A stretch of 64,000 bases of DNA from Streptomyces alboniger (GCF_008704395.1 NZ_CP023695.1:4340001-4404000), one strand, 5' to 3'; numbered from the stretch's first letter, positions 33,705-42,813 are shown. Translations and numbers: made by a program. The notes: generated by a model not told the origin, from the sequence alone.

Positions 33705-34568
33705 GTGACCGCAGGGGAGTCGAGTGGCTCGGTGGTACGGCGCATCCTGCTGGGGTCGCAGCTGAGGCGCCTGAGGGAATCCCGGGGCATCACCCGTGAA
33801 GCGGCCGGCTACTCGATCCGTGCATCCGAATCGAAGATCAGCCGCATGGAGTTGGGACGGGTGAGCTTCAAGTCCAGGGACATCGAGGACCTTCTGACGC
33901 TCTACGGCGTCACGGACGAGGCCGAGCGCGGCGCACTCCTCTCGCTTGCCAAGGAGGCCAATCTCACCGGCTGGTGGCACAGTTACTCCGACGTCCTGCC
34001 GGGCTGGTTCCAGACCTACATCGGCCTTGAGGGCGCGGCCTCCCTGATCCGTGTCTACGAAGTGCAGTTCGTCAACGGCCTGTTGCAGACCGAGGCGTAC
34101 GCGCACGCGGTCGTCGCGCGCGGCATGAAGGGTGCGAGCGAGGCTGAGATCGAACGCCGCGTCGCGCTGCGCCTGGAGCGGCAGAAGCTCCTCGCCTCCG
34201 AGCACGCGCCCCGCTTCCACTGCGTCCTCGACGAGGCCGCGCTGCGACGCCCGTACGGCGACCGCGAGGTGATGCGCGGACAGATCCAGCACCTCATCGA
34301 GATCTCCGAGCGCCCGAACGTCACCCTTCAGGTGATGCCGTTCAGCTTCGGCGGCCACGCGGGCGAGAGCGGCGCGTTCACCATGCTGAGCTTCCCGGAG
34401 TCCGACCTCTCCGACGTCGTGTACGTGGAGCAGCTCACCGGAGCGCTCTACCTCGACAAGGCGGAGGAGGTCGCCCAGTACGAGCGGGTGGCGGCGCAGC
34501 TGCACCAGGACAGCCCGGATCCGGCGGACAGCCGCGACCTTCTGCGCGGTCTCCTCCAACTCACCTGA
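33705..34568 (+). CDS. XRE-family regulator, WhiJ-like (HTH plus DUF5753)
   Basis: A protein of 287 residues from GTG 33705, with GGGGAGG 10 nt upstream. The HTH is LRRLRESRGITREAAGYSIRASESKISRMELG (two stretches). The long C-terminal DUF5753 domain follows: GWFQTYIGLEGAASLIRVYE, QFVNGLLQTEAYAHAVV, ERQKLL and FHCVLDEAALRRPYG. It ends with FTMLSFPESDLSDVVYVEQLTGALYLD. It is the regulator of the DUF397/ATPase pair in whiJ-like loci. Related proteins bind promoters of their own locus and respond to the DUF397 partner. It is a candidate binder of the 20-mer or the 14-bp iterons here. Confidence 0.9.
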   Translation: MTAGESSGSVVRRILLGSQLRRLRESRGITREAAGYSIRASESKISRMELGRVSFKSRDIEDLLTLYGVTDEAERGALLSLAKEANLTGWWHSYSDVLPGWFQTYIGLEGAASLIRVYEVQFVNGLLQTEAYAHAVVARGMKGASEAEIERRVALRLERQKLLASEHAPRFHCVLDEAALRRPYGDREVMRGQIQHLIEISERPNVTLQVMPFSFGGHAGESGAFTMLSFPESDLSDVVYVEQLTGALYLDKAEEVAQYERVAAQLHQDSPDPADSRDLLRGLLQLT

Positions 34569-34654
34569 AACATAAGTACTATGACGTGACCTCAGGTGTC
34601 TGACGCTGATCGGATATCTGCTTCCGTCTGCTGCCGCGGCAAGGGGTCCGTCTC

Positions 34655-36112
34655 ATGTCCTTCTTCACTGACCTGGCTCACCAGTACATCGACGGGGAAT
34701 GGAAAGCCGGGTCGGGCTCCTGGGACATCATCGACTTCAATCCGTACAACGGCGAGAAGCTGGCGTCCATCACCGTCGCCACGGCCGACGAGGTCGACCA
34801 GGCCTACCGCGCCGCCGAGCGCGCGCAGCGGGAGTGGGCCGACACCAACCCCTATGCCAGGCGCGGTGTCTTCGAGCGAGCCCTGCGGATCATCGAGGAC
34901 CGCGAGGCGGAGATCACCGAGGCGATCATCGCCGAGCTGGGCGGCACCCGGCTCAAGGCGGCCTTCGAGCTGCACCTCACCAAGGAGTTCCTGCGCGAGG
35001 CCGTGCACCTCGCGCTGCGGTCCGAGGGCCGGATCCTGCCCTCCCCGGACGACGGCAAGGAGAACCGCCTGTACCGCGTCCCGGTGGGCGTGGTCGGCGT
35101 CATCAGCCCCTTCAACTTCCCCTTCCTGCTGTCGATCAAGTCCGTCGCCCCGGCCCTCGCCCTCGGCAACGCGGTCGTCCTCAAGCCCCACCAGAACGCG
35201 CCGGTGCTCGGCGGCAGCCTCGTGGCCAAGGTGTTCGAGGACGCCGGGCTGCCGGCCGGTCTGCTCAACGTCGTCATCACGGACATAGCCGAGATAGGCG
35301 ACGCCCTGATCGAGCACCCGGTGCCGGGCATCATCTCCTTCACCGGCTCGGACCGCGTGGGCCGCCACGTCGCCACGGTCTGCGCCTCGCACTTCAAGCG
35401 CTCGATCCTGGAGCTGGGCGGAAACAGCGCGCTGATCGTCCTGGACGACGCCGACATCGACTACGCCGTGGACGCGGCGGTCTTCAGCCGCTTCGTGCAT
35501 CAGGGCCAGGTCTGCATGGCCGCCAACCGCATCCTCGTGGACCGCTCCGTGCGGGCGGAGTTCACCGAGAAGTTCGTCGCCAAGGCCGCCTCCCTCAAGG
35601 TCGGCGACCCGGCCGAGCCCGGTACGCACATCGGCCCGCTCATCAACTCCTCGCAGGCGGAGGCGGTTTCGTCCGTCGTCGAGCAGGCGGTCGCCGCGGG
35701 CGCGACGGCCCTGCTGCGCGGCGGCATCGAGGGCAACGTGGTCTCGCCCTCCGTCCTGACGGACCTGCCCGCCGACTCCCCGGTCCTCGGCCAGGAGATC
35801 TTCGGGCCCGTGGCCCTGATCCTGCCCTTCGACGGCGAGGAGGAGGCGGTGCGGATCGCCAACGACAGCCCGTACGGCCTGAGCGGCGCGGTGCACACGG
35901 CCGACATCGAGCGCGGCGTGCGGCTCGCCAAGCGCGTCAGGACCGGCATGATCCACGTGAACGACGGCACGGTGCACGACGAGGCGATCGTGCCGTTCGG
36001 CGGCGAGAAGAGCTCCGGCATCGGCCGGCTGAACGGCGAGTCGACGGTGGAGGCCTTCACCACGCAGAAGTGGATATCGGTGCAGCACGGGCGCTCGCGG
36101 TTCCCGTTCTGA
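34655..36112 (+). CDS. Aldehyde dehydrogenase (benzaldehyde/vanillin dehydrogenase-like)
   Basis: A protein of 485 residues that oxidises an aldehyde to the acid with NAD(P)+. Catalytic residues are visible: N154 in PFNFPF, E253 in LELGGNS and the nucleophile C287 in HQGQVCMAANR. The cofactor segment SFTGSDRVGR and the C-terminal GGEKSSGIGR are standard. SPFNFPF-LSIKSVAPALA and the short C287 context resemble benzaldehyde or salicylaldehyde dehydrogenases, but the substrate is a guess. The 86-bp leader contains the near-palindrome CATAAGTACTATG. A hairpin (36144-36174) follows. Confidence 0.93.
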   Translation: MSFFTDLAHQYIDGEWKAGSGSWDIIDFNPYNGEKLASITVATADEVDQAYRAAERAQREWADTNPYARRGVFERALRIIEDREAEITEAIIAELGGTRLKAAFELHLTKEFLREAVHLALRSEGRILPSPDDGKENRLYRVPVGVVGVISPFNFPFLLSIKSVAPALALGNAVVLKPHQNAPVLGGSLVAKVFEDAGLPAGLLNVVITDIAEIGDALIEHPVPGIISFTGSDRVGRHVATVCASHFKRSILELGGNSALIVLDDADIDYAVDAAVFSRFVHQGQVCMAANRILVDRSVRAEFTEKFVAKAASLKVGDPAEPGTHIGPLINSSQAEAVSSVVEQAVAAGATALLRGGIEGNVVSPSVLTDLPADSPVLGQEIFGPVALILPFDGEEEAVRIANDSPYGLSGAVHTADIERGVRLAKRVRTGMIHVNDGTVHDEAIVPFGGEKSSGIGRLNGESTVEAFTTQKWISVQHGRSRFPF

Positions 36113-36143
36113 GACTCGCGCCTTTCCGGGCCCCGTCCGAGCC

Positions 36144-36174
36144 ACCCTTGCGGACAGAACCTGACCGCAAGGGT
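36144..36174 (+). terminator. Hairpin after the aldehyde dehydrogenase gene
   Basis: ACCCTTGCGG (36144-36153) pairs perfectly with CCGCAAGGGT (36165-36174) around an 11-nt loop. There is no T tract, as is usual for Streptomyces terminators. Confidence 0.6.
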
Positions 36175-36246
36175 CCGTAGCTTGTGACGTGTCGGGAGGG
36201 AAGCCGAAGTCCGGCGGCCCTCAACCCCTCGGAAAAGGCGGGCATC

Positions 36247-36798
36247 ATGGTCACCCACGTCAGTTCGGAAGCACGCGGCGACGAGCGCGGCGCCCTCATC
36301 GCCTTCGTGGAGGCCCAGCGCGGCGGCCTGCGCCGCTCCGTCCTCGGCCTCACCGACGAGCAGGCCGCCCAGCGGCCGAGCGCCAGTGAGCTGTCCCTGT
36401 CGGGCCTGGTGAAGCACGTCGCCGAGATGGAGCTGAACTGGCTGCGCATGGCCCAGCGCAAGCCGAACGAGAAGCAGCGCGACGAGGCGACCTGGGGCGA
36501 CAGCTTCCGCCTCGTGGACGGCGAGACGCTCGCGGAGACCCTGGCCTTCTGGGACCGGGTCGCCCGCGAGACCGAGGAGTTCATCCGCGAGGTCCCGAGC
36601 CTCGACGACACCTTCCCGCTGCCCGAGGCGCCCTGGTTCCCCAAGGACGGCCAGGTGTCGATGCGCTGGCTGATGCTGCACCTGGTCGAGGAGATCGCCC
36701 GGCACGCCGGCCACGCCGACATCATCCGCGAGTCGCTGGACGGGCAGACCGCTTTCGCGCTCGTATCCCTGGAGCAGGGATACCCTAGTCAAAATTGA
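36247..36798 (+). CDS. DinB-like (DUF664) protein
   Basis: A protein of 183 residues from ATG 36247. The four-helix DinB/DUF664 pattern is present: LIAFVEAQRGGLRRSVLGLTDEQAAQRPSASELSLSGLVKHVAEMELNWL in consecutive helices, and later MRWLMLHLVEEIARHAGHADIIRE. The His residues (KHVAE, LHLVEE, RHAGHAD) form the likely metal site. The family includes mycothiol- and bacillithiol-dependent enzymes, so a thiol transferase or detoxification role is possible. Its last codons overlap the first PadR-type box upstream of the padR gene. Confidence 0.88.
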   Translation: MVTHVSSEARGDERGALIAFVEAQRGGLRRSVLGLTDEQAAQRPSASELSLSGLVKHVAEMELNWLRMAQRKPNEKQRDEATWGDSFRLVDGETLAETLAFWDRVARETEEFIREVPSLDDTFPLPEAPWFPKDGQVSMRWLMLHLVEEIARHAGHADIIRESLDGQTAFALVSLEQGYPSQN

Positions 36799-36801
36799 TG
36801 A
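36786..36801. promoter_or_regulatory. PadR-type operator box 1
   Basis: TAGTCAA-AA-TTGATGA at the end of the DinB-like gene, 28 bp before the padR start. It matches 12 of 14 arm positions of the perfect box at 37514-37529. It probably mediates padR autoregulation. Confidence 0.65.
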
Positions 36802-36828
36802 CTGGGGGGCTAGCGGAAGGCGCGATAC

Positions 36829-37470
36829 ATGTCAGCGATCCGGCTACTGGTTCTCGGAGCCGTGCGCCAGCACGGCCGGGCCCACGGCTACCAGGTCCGC
36901 AACGACCTGGAGTTCTGGGGCGCCCACGAGTGGTCCAACGCCAAGCCGGGTTCGATCTACCACGCGCTGAAGCAGCTGGCCAAGCAGGGACTGCTGCGCG
37001 CGCACGAGGTCGCCCCCTCGACGGCGGGCGGCCCGCCGCGCACGGAGTACGAGATCACGGACCAGGGCACGCGGGAGTACCTCTCCCTGGTCCGCGAGTC
37101 CCTGACCACGTACGACCAGCGGCCCGACATCCTCACGGCGGCGCTCGGCTTCATGGTGGACCTGCCGCGCGAGGAGGCGGTGGCCCTCCTGGAGGAGCGC
37201 GTGCGCCGTATGAAGGAGTGGCGCGCCTCCGTCACCGAGTACTACACGCCCGAGGAAGGCCCGGGCCAGCTGGGCCACATCGGCGAGATCATGAACTACT
37301 GGGTGCACTCGGCCGACACCGGCGCGGAGTGGACCGAGAGCCTGATCGCCCGCATCAAGGGCGGCGCCTACACCTTCGCAGGTGAGGGCGAGCCGTTCGT
37401 CGGGGTGCTCGCCGACGGTGAGGAGAACCCGTTCGGGACGGGCGCGCCGCACGCCGGGGACCGCAAGTAA
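36829..37470 (+). CDS. PadR-family transcriptional regulator
   Basis: A protein of 213 residues. The winged helix at the N-terminus (LLVLGAVRQHGRAHGYQVRNDL, then KPGSIYHALKQLAKQGLLRAHE and PPRTEYEITDQGTREYLSL) is typical of PadR. The C-terminal half (about 110-213) is longer than in the smallest PadRs and helical, giving a subfamily-2-like protein that dimerises through it. The drug-type ABC pair follows 80 bp downstream. PadR often represses such exporters. Three boxes of one palindrome lie before and after the gene. Confidence 0.93.
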   Translation: MSAIRLLVLGAVRQHGRAHGYQVRNDLEFWGAHEWSNAKPGSIYHALKQLAKQGLLRAHEVAPSTAGGPPRTEYEITDQGTREYLSLVRESLTTYDQRPDILTAALGFMVDLPREEAVALLEERVRRMKEWRASVTEYYTPEEGPGQLGHIGEIMNYWVHSADTGAEWTESLIARIKGGAYTFAGEGEPFVGVLADGEENPFGTGAPHAGDRK

Positions 37471-37529
37471 TCAAGTTTGACGAATGCTGGACCTTCCGCT
37501 ACCTTCGCCCATCTAGTCAACTTTGACTA
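37468..37529. promoter_or_regulatory. PadR-type operator boxes 2 and 3 before the ABC exporter
   Basis: TAATCAA-GT-TTGACGA (37468-37483) and the perfect palindrome TAGTCAA-CT-TTGACTA (37514-37529) lie in the padR-ABC intergenic region. Their centres are 46 bp apart. The second ends 21 bp before the ATPase start codon, a repressing position. Confidence 0.75.
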
Positions 37530-37550
37530 CATGATCAACGAGGGAGCCGG

Positions 37551-38504
37551 ATGGCGGACGTGATCATCGTTGAGGGCGTACGGAAGAGGTTCGGGGAGAA
37601 GGCCGCGCTGGACGGCCTCGACCTACGGGTGGGGCGCGGCACGGTGCACGGCGTGCTCGGCCCCAACGGCGCGGGAAAGACCACGGCGGTACGGGTGCTC
37701 GCCACCCTGTTGCGGGCCGACGAGGGGCGCGTGGAGGTCGCGGGGCACGACGTGCGGCGCAGGCCCGACGAGGTGCGACGGCGCATCGGGCTGCTGGGGC
37801 AGCACGCGGCGGTGGACGAGGAGCTGAGCGGCCGCCAGAACCTGGACATGTTCGGGCGGCTCTACCACCTGGGCGCGCGCCACGCGCGCGTGCGGGCCGA
37901 GGAACTCCTGGAGCGGTTCGGTCTGGCGGACACCGGCGGCAAGGCGGTCAAGCGGTACAGCGGCGGCATGCGCCGCCGCCTGGACCTTGCCGCCTCGCTC
38001 ATCACGGACCCCGAGGTGCTGTTCCTCGACGAGCCCACCACGGGCCTGGACCCGCGGGGCCGCGCCGAGGTGTGGGAGTCGGTGCGCTCGCTGGTCGGCG
38101 GCGGTACGACCGTGCTGCTGACCACGCAGTACCTGGAGGAGGCCGATCAGCTGGCCGACCGCGTCTCGGTGATCGACGGCGGCCGGGTCGTCGCGGACGG
38201 CACGCCGGACGGCCTGAAGCGGCGCCTCGGCGGCGACCGCATCGACGTGGTGGTGCGGGACGCGGCCCAGCTGGCCCGCACGGCCGATCTGCTGCCCGCG
38301 GGCGCCACGGTGGACGCCGACCGCAGGCTGGCCTCCGCACCCGTCACCGACCGGATGGAGGCGCTGACGGACGTCGTACGGGCGCTGCGGGACGCGGGCA
38401 TCGACGCGGAGGACGTGGCGCTGCGCAGGCCCACGCTGGACGAGGTGTTCCTGAGCCTGACCGGGCCCGGGGAGCGTACGAAGCTCGCGAAGGAGGCAGT
38501 GTGA
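37551..38504 (+). CDS. Daunorubicin-resistance-type ABC ATP-binding protein (DrrA-like)
   Basis: A protein of 317 residues. Walker A is GPNGAGKT (37-44), the Q loop [18 protein letters not shown], the signature [15 protein letters not shown], Walker [13 protein letters not shown] and the switch [17 protein letters not shown]. The DrrA-type C-terminal tail is present, with [14 protein letters not shown]. It energises the coupled ABC-2 permease (GTGA overlap). Regulation by PadR is expected from the boxes directly upstream. The family exports amphipathic drugs; the native substrate is not evident. Confidence 0.95.
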   Translation: MADVIIVEGVRKRFGEKAALDGLDLRVGRGTVHGVLGPNGAGKTTAVRVLATLLRADEGRVEVAGHDVRRRPDEVRRRIGLLGQHAAVDEELSGRQNLDMFGRLYHLGARHARVRAEELLERFGLADTGGKAVKRYSGGMRRRLDLAASLITDPEVLFLDEPTTGLDPRGRAEVWESVRSLVGGGTTVLLTTQYLEEADQLADRVSVIDGGRVVADGTPDGLKRRLGGDRIDVVVRDAAQLARTADLLPAGATVDADRRLASAPVTDRMEALTDVVRALRDAGIDAEDVALRRPTLDEVFLSLTGPGERTKLAKEAV

Positions 38505-39310
38505 GTACGTTCCTGGCGGGCGGCACGGCACTCAGGTGGGCCGCGACCGACTCCTGGACCATGACCCGGCGCGAACTGGCGCACTGGGCGCGGCAGCCGG
38601 TGCAGGTCATGGTGGGCCTGGTCTTCCCGGTGATGCTGCTGCTGATGTTCACGTATCTGATCGGCGGCGGGAAGGGCATCACGGGTCAGTACGCGGAGTT
38701 CCTGGTGCCCGGCATGTTCGCCCTGACGATGGTCTTCGGCCTGGACGCCACGATGGTCGCGGTCACCCAGGACCTGAACAAGGGCGTGATCGACCGCTTC
38801 CGGTCCATGCCGATGACCAACGGCGCGGTCCTGGTCGGGCGCTCGGCCGCCGACATGCTCCAGTCCTTCGTCTCGCTGCTGGTCATGATGGCGGTGGGGC
38901 TCGCGATCGGCTGGCGCTGGCACGGCTCGTTCGCGGCCGTCCTCGCGGCCCTCGGGCTGCTGCTCATGCTGCGGTTCGCGATGCTGTGGCTCGGCATCCA
39001 CCTGGCGATGATCGCGGGCAGGCCGGAGATGGTGGCGGCCGTGCAGATCCTGGTCTGGCCGGTCGGCTTCCTGTCCAACGCCTTCACGGTCCCGCAGAAC
39101 ATGCCGGGCTGGCTGGGCACCCTGGTCGAGTGGAACCCCATGTCCGCGACCGCCACCGCCGTGCGCGACCTCTTCGGCAACGACCCCGGAGTGACCGGCA
39201 CGTCCTGGGCGGCCGAACACGCGGGTCTCCTGGCGGTGCTGTGGCCCGTGGTACTGGTGGGAGTCTTCCTGCCCCTGGCGGTACGGAGGTTCACGGCGCT
39301 CAGCAAGTAG
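38501..39310 (+). CDS. ABC-2 type transporter permease (DrrB-like)
   Basis: A protein of 269 residues from GTG 38501. Six hydrophobic stretches fit ABC-2 permeases: [96 protein letters not shown] and [18 protein letters not shown]. The DrrB hallmark [21 protein letters not shown] is intact. It forms the channel of the exporter with the preceding ATPase. It is the last gene of the padR-linked unit; tipA follows 97 bp on. Confidence 0.94.
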   Translation: MSTFLAGGTALRWAATDSWTMTRRELAHWARQPVQVMVGLVFPVMLLLMFTYLIGGGKGITGQYAEFLVPGMFALTMVFGLDATMVAVTQDLNKGVIDRFRSMPMTNGAVLVGRSAADMLQSFVSLLVMMAVGLAIGWRWHGSFAAVLAALGLLLMLRFAMLWLGIHLAMIAGRPEMVAAVQILVWPVGFLSNAFTVPQNMPGWLGTLVEWNPMSATATAVRDLFGNDPGVTGTSWAAEHAGLLAVLWPVVLVGVFLPLAVRRFTALSK

Positions 39311-39345
39311 CGGTCCCGCCCTCCGTGCCCTCTCCGGGCTCGCGC

Positions 39346-39376
39346 TTGCACCTCACGCGGCGTGAGGACGCAGGCT
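39346..39376 (+). promoter_or_regulatory. tipA-type promoter with MerR operator
   Basis: The -35 TTGCAC (39346-39351) is fused to the operator CCTCACG-CGG-CGTGAGG (39351-39367). With the 19-bp spacing typical of MerR-family promoters, the -10 falls at CAGGCT (39371-39376). This closely follows the known thiostrepton-inducible tipA promoter architecture. Confidence 0.85.
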
Positions 39377-39407
39377 GAGGCGCGTACCGAGAAGAGAGGG
39401 GGAAGCC

Positions 39408-40166
39408 ATGAGCCACTCGGTGGGACAGGTCGCCGGTTTCGCCGGGGTGACGGTGCGCACGCTGCACCACTACGACGAGATCGGCCTGCTCGTGCCGAGC
39501 GGGCGCAACCACGCGGGTCACCGGCGCTACGGCGACGCCGACCTGGACCGGTTGCAGCAGATCCTGTTCTACCGGGAGCTGGGCTTCCCCCTCGAAGAGG
39601 TGGCGTCCCTCCTGGACGACCCCGACGCGGACCCGCGCGCGCATCTGCGCCGCCAGCACGAGCTGCTGACCGCCCGGATCGCCAAGCTCCAGGAGATGGC
39701 CGCCGCCGTCGAGACCGCCATGGAGGCGAAGAAGATGGGCATCGATCTCACGCCCGAGGAGAGGTTCGAGGTCTTCGGGGACTCCGACCCCGAGCAGTAC
39801 GCGGAGGAGACCGAGCGTCGATGGGGCGACACGGAGGCCTACCGGGAGTCGCAGCGCAGGTCGGCCACGTACACCAAGGACGACTGGAAGCGGATCAACG
39901 ACGAGTTCGCGGCGGTCCACGCCCACCTGGGCGACCTGCTCGCCCAAGGGTTCGCCGCGGACTCCCGGGAGGCGATGGACGGCGCCGAGGAGCACCGCCG
40001 CTTCATCAGCCGCTACCACTACGAGTGTGGGCACGAGATGCACACCTGCCTCGGGGAGATGTACGTCGCCGACGAGCGGTTCACCGCCTTCTACGAGGCG
40101 ATCCGGCCCGGGCTCGCGGTGTACATGAGGGACGCGATCCAGGCGAACGCGGCACGCGGCAAGTGA
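39408..40166 (+). CDS. tipA: MerR-family multidrug-binding regulator TipA
   Basis: A protein of 252 residues, the length of TipAL. The MerR HTH and long coiled coil (VGQVAGFAGVTVRTLHHYDE, then GHRRYGDADLDRLQQILFYREL) are followed by the TipAS ligand domain (YTKDDWKRINDEFAAVHAHL onward). The two cysteines that capture thiopeptides are at C207 (YECGHE) and C214 (HTCLGEM). TipA activates its own promoter when bound to thiostrepton-like antibiotics. An internal start (MGIDLTPEERFEVFG, residue about 110) could give the short TipAS form, as in known tipA genes. A strong hairpin terminator follows. Confidence 0.96.
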   Translation: MSHSVGQVAGFAGVTVRTLHHYDEIGLLVPSGRNHAGHRRYGDADLDRLQQILFYRELGFPLEEVASLLDDPDADPRAHLRRQHELLTARIAKLQEMAAAVETAMEAKKMGIDLTPEERFEVFGDSDPEQYAEETERRWGDTEAYRESQRRSATYTKDDWKRINDEFAAVHAHLGDLLAQGFAADSREAMDGAEEHRRFISRYHYECGHEMHTCLGEMYVADERFTAFYEAIRPGLAVYMRDAIQANAARGK

Positions 40167-40169
40167 TCG

Positions 40170-40203
40170 GTAAGGGGCGCTTCCCAGGGGAGGCGCCCCT
40201 TAC
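40170..40203 (+). terminator. Terminator of tipA
   Basis: GTAAGGGGCGC (40170-40180) and GCGCCCCTTAC (40193-40203) form a perfect 11-bp stem with a 12-nt loop, just after the tipA stop. Confidence 0.85.
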
Positions 40204-40314
40204 TACGCTGCCTAACTGGACGGTGGAACCCGGCCCGCCCGCGCGGCGTTGATAACTTTGGGCGGCTGCACCCGCCGCCGCACCGCCCCCCTCACCCCTC
40301 AGGAGCCCGGAACC

Positions 40315-40995
40315 GTGACGACGCTTGCGCTCGGACCAAGCTGGCTGGATCCGGATTACCTGCTCAACCAGTTCGGCCTCTGGGGCCTGCTGGTGATCGT
40401 CTTCGCCGAGTCGGGCCTGCTCATCGGCTTCTTCCTGCCGGGCGACTCGCTGCTGTTCACCACGGGCCTGCTCATCACCACGCACAAGCTGGACACCCCG
40501 CTGTGGCTGGCCTGCGTACTGATCTGCGTCGCCGCGATCCTCGGCGACCAGGCGGGCTACCTCTTCGGCAAGAAGGTCGGGCCCGCGCTGTTCAACCGCC
40601 CGGACTCCAAGCTCTTCAAGCAGGAGAACGTGGTCAAGGCCCACGAGTTCTTCGAGAAGTACGGCCCGAAGTCCCTGGTCCTGGCCCGCTTCGTGCCGAT
40701 CGTGCGCACGTTCACGCCGATCATCGCCGGCGTCTCCGGCATGCGGTACCGCTCGTTCATCACGTTCAACATCATCGGCGGCGTCCTGTGGGGCGCGGGC
40801 GTCACGCTGCTCGGCGCCTGGCTGGGCAACATCGACTTCGTCCACAAGAACATCGAGGCGATCCTCATCCTGATCGTCCTGATCTCGGTGGTCCCGATCG
40901 CCATCGAGTTCCTGCGGGCGCGGGGCAAGTCCAAGAAGGCGGCGGCGGCCGAGGGCGCGCCCCCGGCCCAGCGCGGCAGGCACGCGAAGCGCTGA
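40315..40995 (+). CDS. DedA-family (SNARE-associated) membrane protein
   Basis: A protein of 226 residues from GTG 40315, with AGGAG 9 nt upstream. The DedA pattern is complete: FAESGLLIGFFLPGDSLLFTTGLL, ILGDQAGYLFGKKVGPALF, the amphipathic F-KYG segment (HEFFEKYGPKSLVLARFVPIVR split), TFTPIIAGVSGMRYRSFITFN and terminal helices. DedA proteins act in lipid carrier (undecaprenyl phosphate) recycling, membrane homeostasis and drug tolerance. The basic tail (GKSKKAAAAE, QRGRHAKR) is cytoplasmic. It is convergent with the ThrE-like gene, only 19 bp away. Confidence 0.93.
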   Translation: MTTLALGPSWLDPDYLLNQFGLWGLLVIVFAESGLLIGFFLPGDSLLFTTGLLITTHKLDTPLWLACVLICVAAILGDQAGYLFGKKVGPALFNRPDSKLFKQENVVKAHEFFEKYGPKSLVLARFVPIVRTFTPIIAGVSGMRYRSFITFNIIGGVLWGAGVTLLGAWLGNIDFVHKNIEAILILIVLISVVPIAIEFLRARGKSKKAAAAEGAPPAQRGRHAKR

Positions 40996-41014
40996 CGAAG
41001 CGGCCCGTCCGCGG

Positions 41015-42703
41015 TCAGAAGCCCCTGGTCCGCTTGGCCGCACGGCGATTCGCCGCGGTGGCCGCCCCGGGGACCTTCAGGATCAGCCGGGAGACCTCGC
41101 TCCCCAGGTTCACGCCGATCGCGATGGCCAAGGCCGTCGCGACGGCCTTGGTGAGCGAGTTCATGCCCGTGTTGAGGTCGTTCTGCGCGAGGGCGAGCAG
41201 CCCGAAGTACGTGGCGCTGCCGGGCAGCAGCGGCCCGATGGCGGCCGTCACGTACGGCAGCGAGGACGCGAACCGGTAGCGCGAGAAGAGCTGCCCGAAC
41301 AGACCCACCAGGCCGGCCGCCACAGCCGTCGCCGCGACGGGGGACAGCTCCAGCGGTGTCTGCGCGAGCGCCCCGAACATCACCCAGGCGATGCCGCCGT
41401 TCAGGGTCACCATCAGCACGGTGTGACGTTCCTGCTGGAGCAGTATCGCGAAGGCGAGGCTCAGCGCCATCGACGCCAGGATCTGGATGACCGGCCGCGA
41501 CGACGTGACGCCGAACTGCGTCTCCGGCGTCAGATTCGTCGCGTCCAGCATCACACCGAGCGACAGCACGAGCAGCACGCCGCAGACGATCCCGACGATC
41601 AGATACATGACCTCCAGCAGACGCGCGGCCGCGGTGATGTAGTAGCCGGTCAGACCGTCCTGCACCCCCGCCACCAGTGCCCGCCCCGGAATCAGCGCGA
41701 AGAGGCCACCGGTGATGACCGCGGAGGCCATCGTCGCCTCGGTGTGCGCGAAGCTCAGCGCGACACCCATCGCGGCGGGCGGCATCGCTGCCCCCACGAA
41801 CTGGTAGAACTCCGGCAGCCCGCGCCCCGCGCACAGCCAGGCCAGCCGGTCGCCCAGCATCGCGCCGACCGCGGCCACGACGAAGACCAGCGCGCCACCG
41901 CCGACCAGGACGGACGCGGAGCCCGCCAGCAGGCCGCTGGCGGCCGTGAGGGCCCAGCCGGGGTAGGGGTGACGGTTACGCCGGATGCCCGCGAGGCGGC
42001 GGTAGGCCTCCTCCAGGGAGACCTCGATGTCCGGGTCGCTGATGTCGTCCACCAGGTGGAAGACCGCCGCCAGCCGGGTGTAGTCGGTGCCCCGGCGGCG
42101 CACCGTCCGGGAGGCCGTGACGGGGTCGTCCACCAGCGAGGGCTGGTGGGAGATCGAAAGGAGCGTGAACGTCACGTTCGGCTCGCAGCGGTCGAGCCCG
42201 TAGGACCGGCAGACGGCGAACATGGCCGCCTCGACGTCCTCGGCGCCCTCACCGCCGGCGAGCAGCAGCTCCCCGATACGCAGCGTGAGGTCGAGCACGC
42301 GCGGCACGGCGGGCCCGGCCTCGTCCTCCTGCTTCTGCGCGGGCTCCGGAGCGGGCCGCTCGGTGACCGGCATCCGCAGCATCGTGCGCATCAGGTCCTG
42401 CCAGGGCGCTTCCTTGGTGAGCTTCACCAGGGGGATGCCCTGCGCGGGCGTGAAGGCCTGGGGGGCGTTGCGGGCGCTGTAGGTGTGCGGCGTCGTGAAC
42501 GCCGACTTCTCGGCCTCCTGCGTCGTCGACGGCGACGGGGCCGGCAGACCTGTGGGGAGGGCGAACTCGGAGGTGGTCTGGGACTCGTCCTCGGGCGCCT
42601 GCGGCTGCGCCGTCACCCCGCTGGGCTGCGCGAACGCGCTGCGGGCCTCGTCCGACTGAGGCTTTCGGTCCTCGGCCTCATGCTCGGCCACTGATGCCCT
42701 CAC
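41015..42703 (-). CDS. Threonine/serine exporter family protein (ThrE-like)
   Basis: A protein of 562 residues. A long disordered N-terminus of about 120 residues is followed by the ThrE cytoplasmic domain (RVLDLTLRIGELLLAGGEGAEDVEAAM, then LTSI-like LLSISHQPSLVDD). Ten or so helices and the second ThrE_2 half follow (QFVGAAMPPAAMGVAL, GLFALIPGRALVAGVQDGLTGYY, PYVTAAIGPLLPGSATYFGLL). The fused DUF1212-DUF3815 layout matches Corynebacterium ThrE, which exports threonine and serine. Start GTG 42703, or GTG 42691 downstream; which is used cannot be decided. The gene ppa lies upstream with a terminator between. Confidence 0.9.
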   Translation of the reverse strand: MRASVAEHEAEDRKPQSDEARSAFAQPSGVTAQPQAPEDESQTTSEFALPTGLPAPSPSTTQEAEKSAFTTPHTYSARNAPQAFTPAQGIPLVKLTKEAPWQDLMRTMLRMPVTERPAPEPAQKQEDEAGPAVPRVLDLTLRIGELLLAGGEGAEDVEAAMFAVCRSYGLDRCEPNVTFTLLSISHQPSLVDDPVTASRTVRRRGTDYTRLAAVFHLVDDISDPDIEVSLEEAYRRLAGIRRNRHPYPGWALTAASGLLAGSASVLVGGGALVFVVAAVGAMLGDRLAWLCAGRGLPEFYQFVGAAMPPAAMGVALSFAHTEATMASAVITGGLFALIPGRALVAGVQDGLTGYYITAAARLLEVMYLIVGIVCGVLLVLSLGVMLDATNLTPETQFGVTSSRPVIQILASMALSLAFAILLQQERHTVLMVTLNGGIAWVMFGALAQTPLELSPVAATAVAAGLVGLFGQLFSRYRFASSLPYVTAAIGPLLPGSATYFGLLALAQNDLNTGMNSLTKAVATALAIAIGVNLGSEVSRLILKVPGAATAANRRAAKRTRGF

Positions 42704-42760
42704 TTCTCATACGACTCGTACGCACCCTCCGTATGGCCAGTATGGGCACAGATACACGAA

Positions 42761-42797
42761 CGGGCCGCGCGGTCCGGAACCCGGATCGCGCGGCCCG
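42761..42797 (-). terminator. Terminator of ppa
   Basis: CGGGCCGCGCG (42761-42771) pairs perfectly with CGCGCGGCCCG (42787-42797), with further TCC/GGA pairing toward the loop. It lies directly downstream of ppa on the minus strand. Confidence 0.85.
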
Positions 42798-42813
42798 TAC
42801 GAGGCCGGGAGGC

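Noticed and set aside
34569..34581. CATAAGTACTATG as an operator of the aldehyde dehydrogenase
   Set aside because: Only a single near-palindrome with weak symmetry and no second copy; not enough to call.
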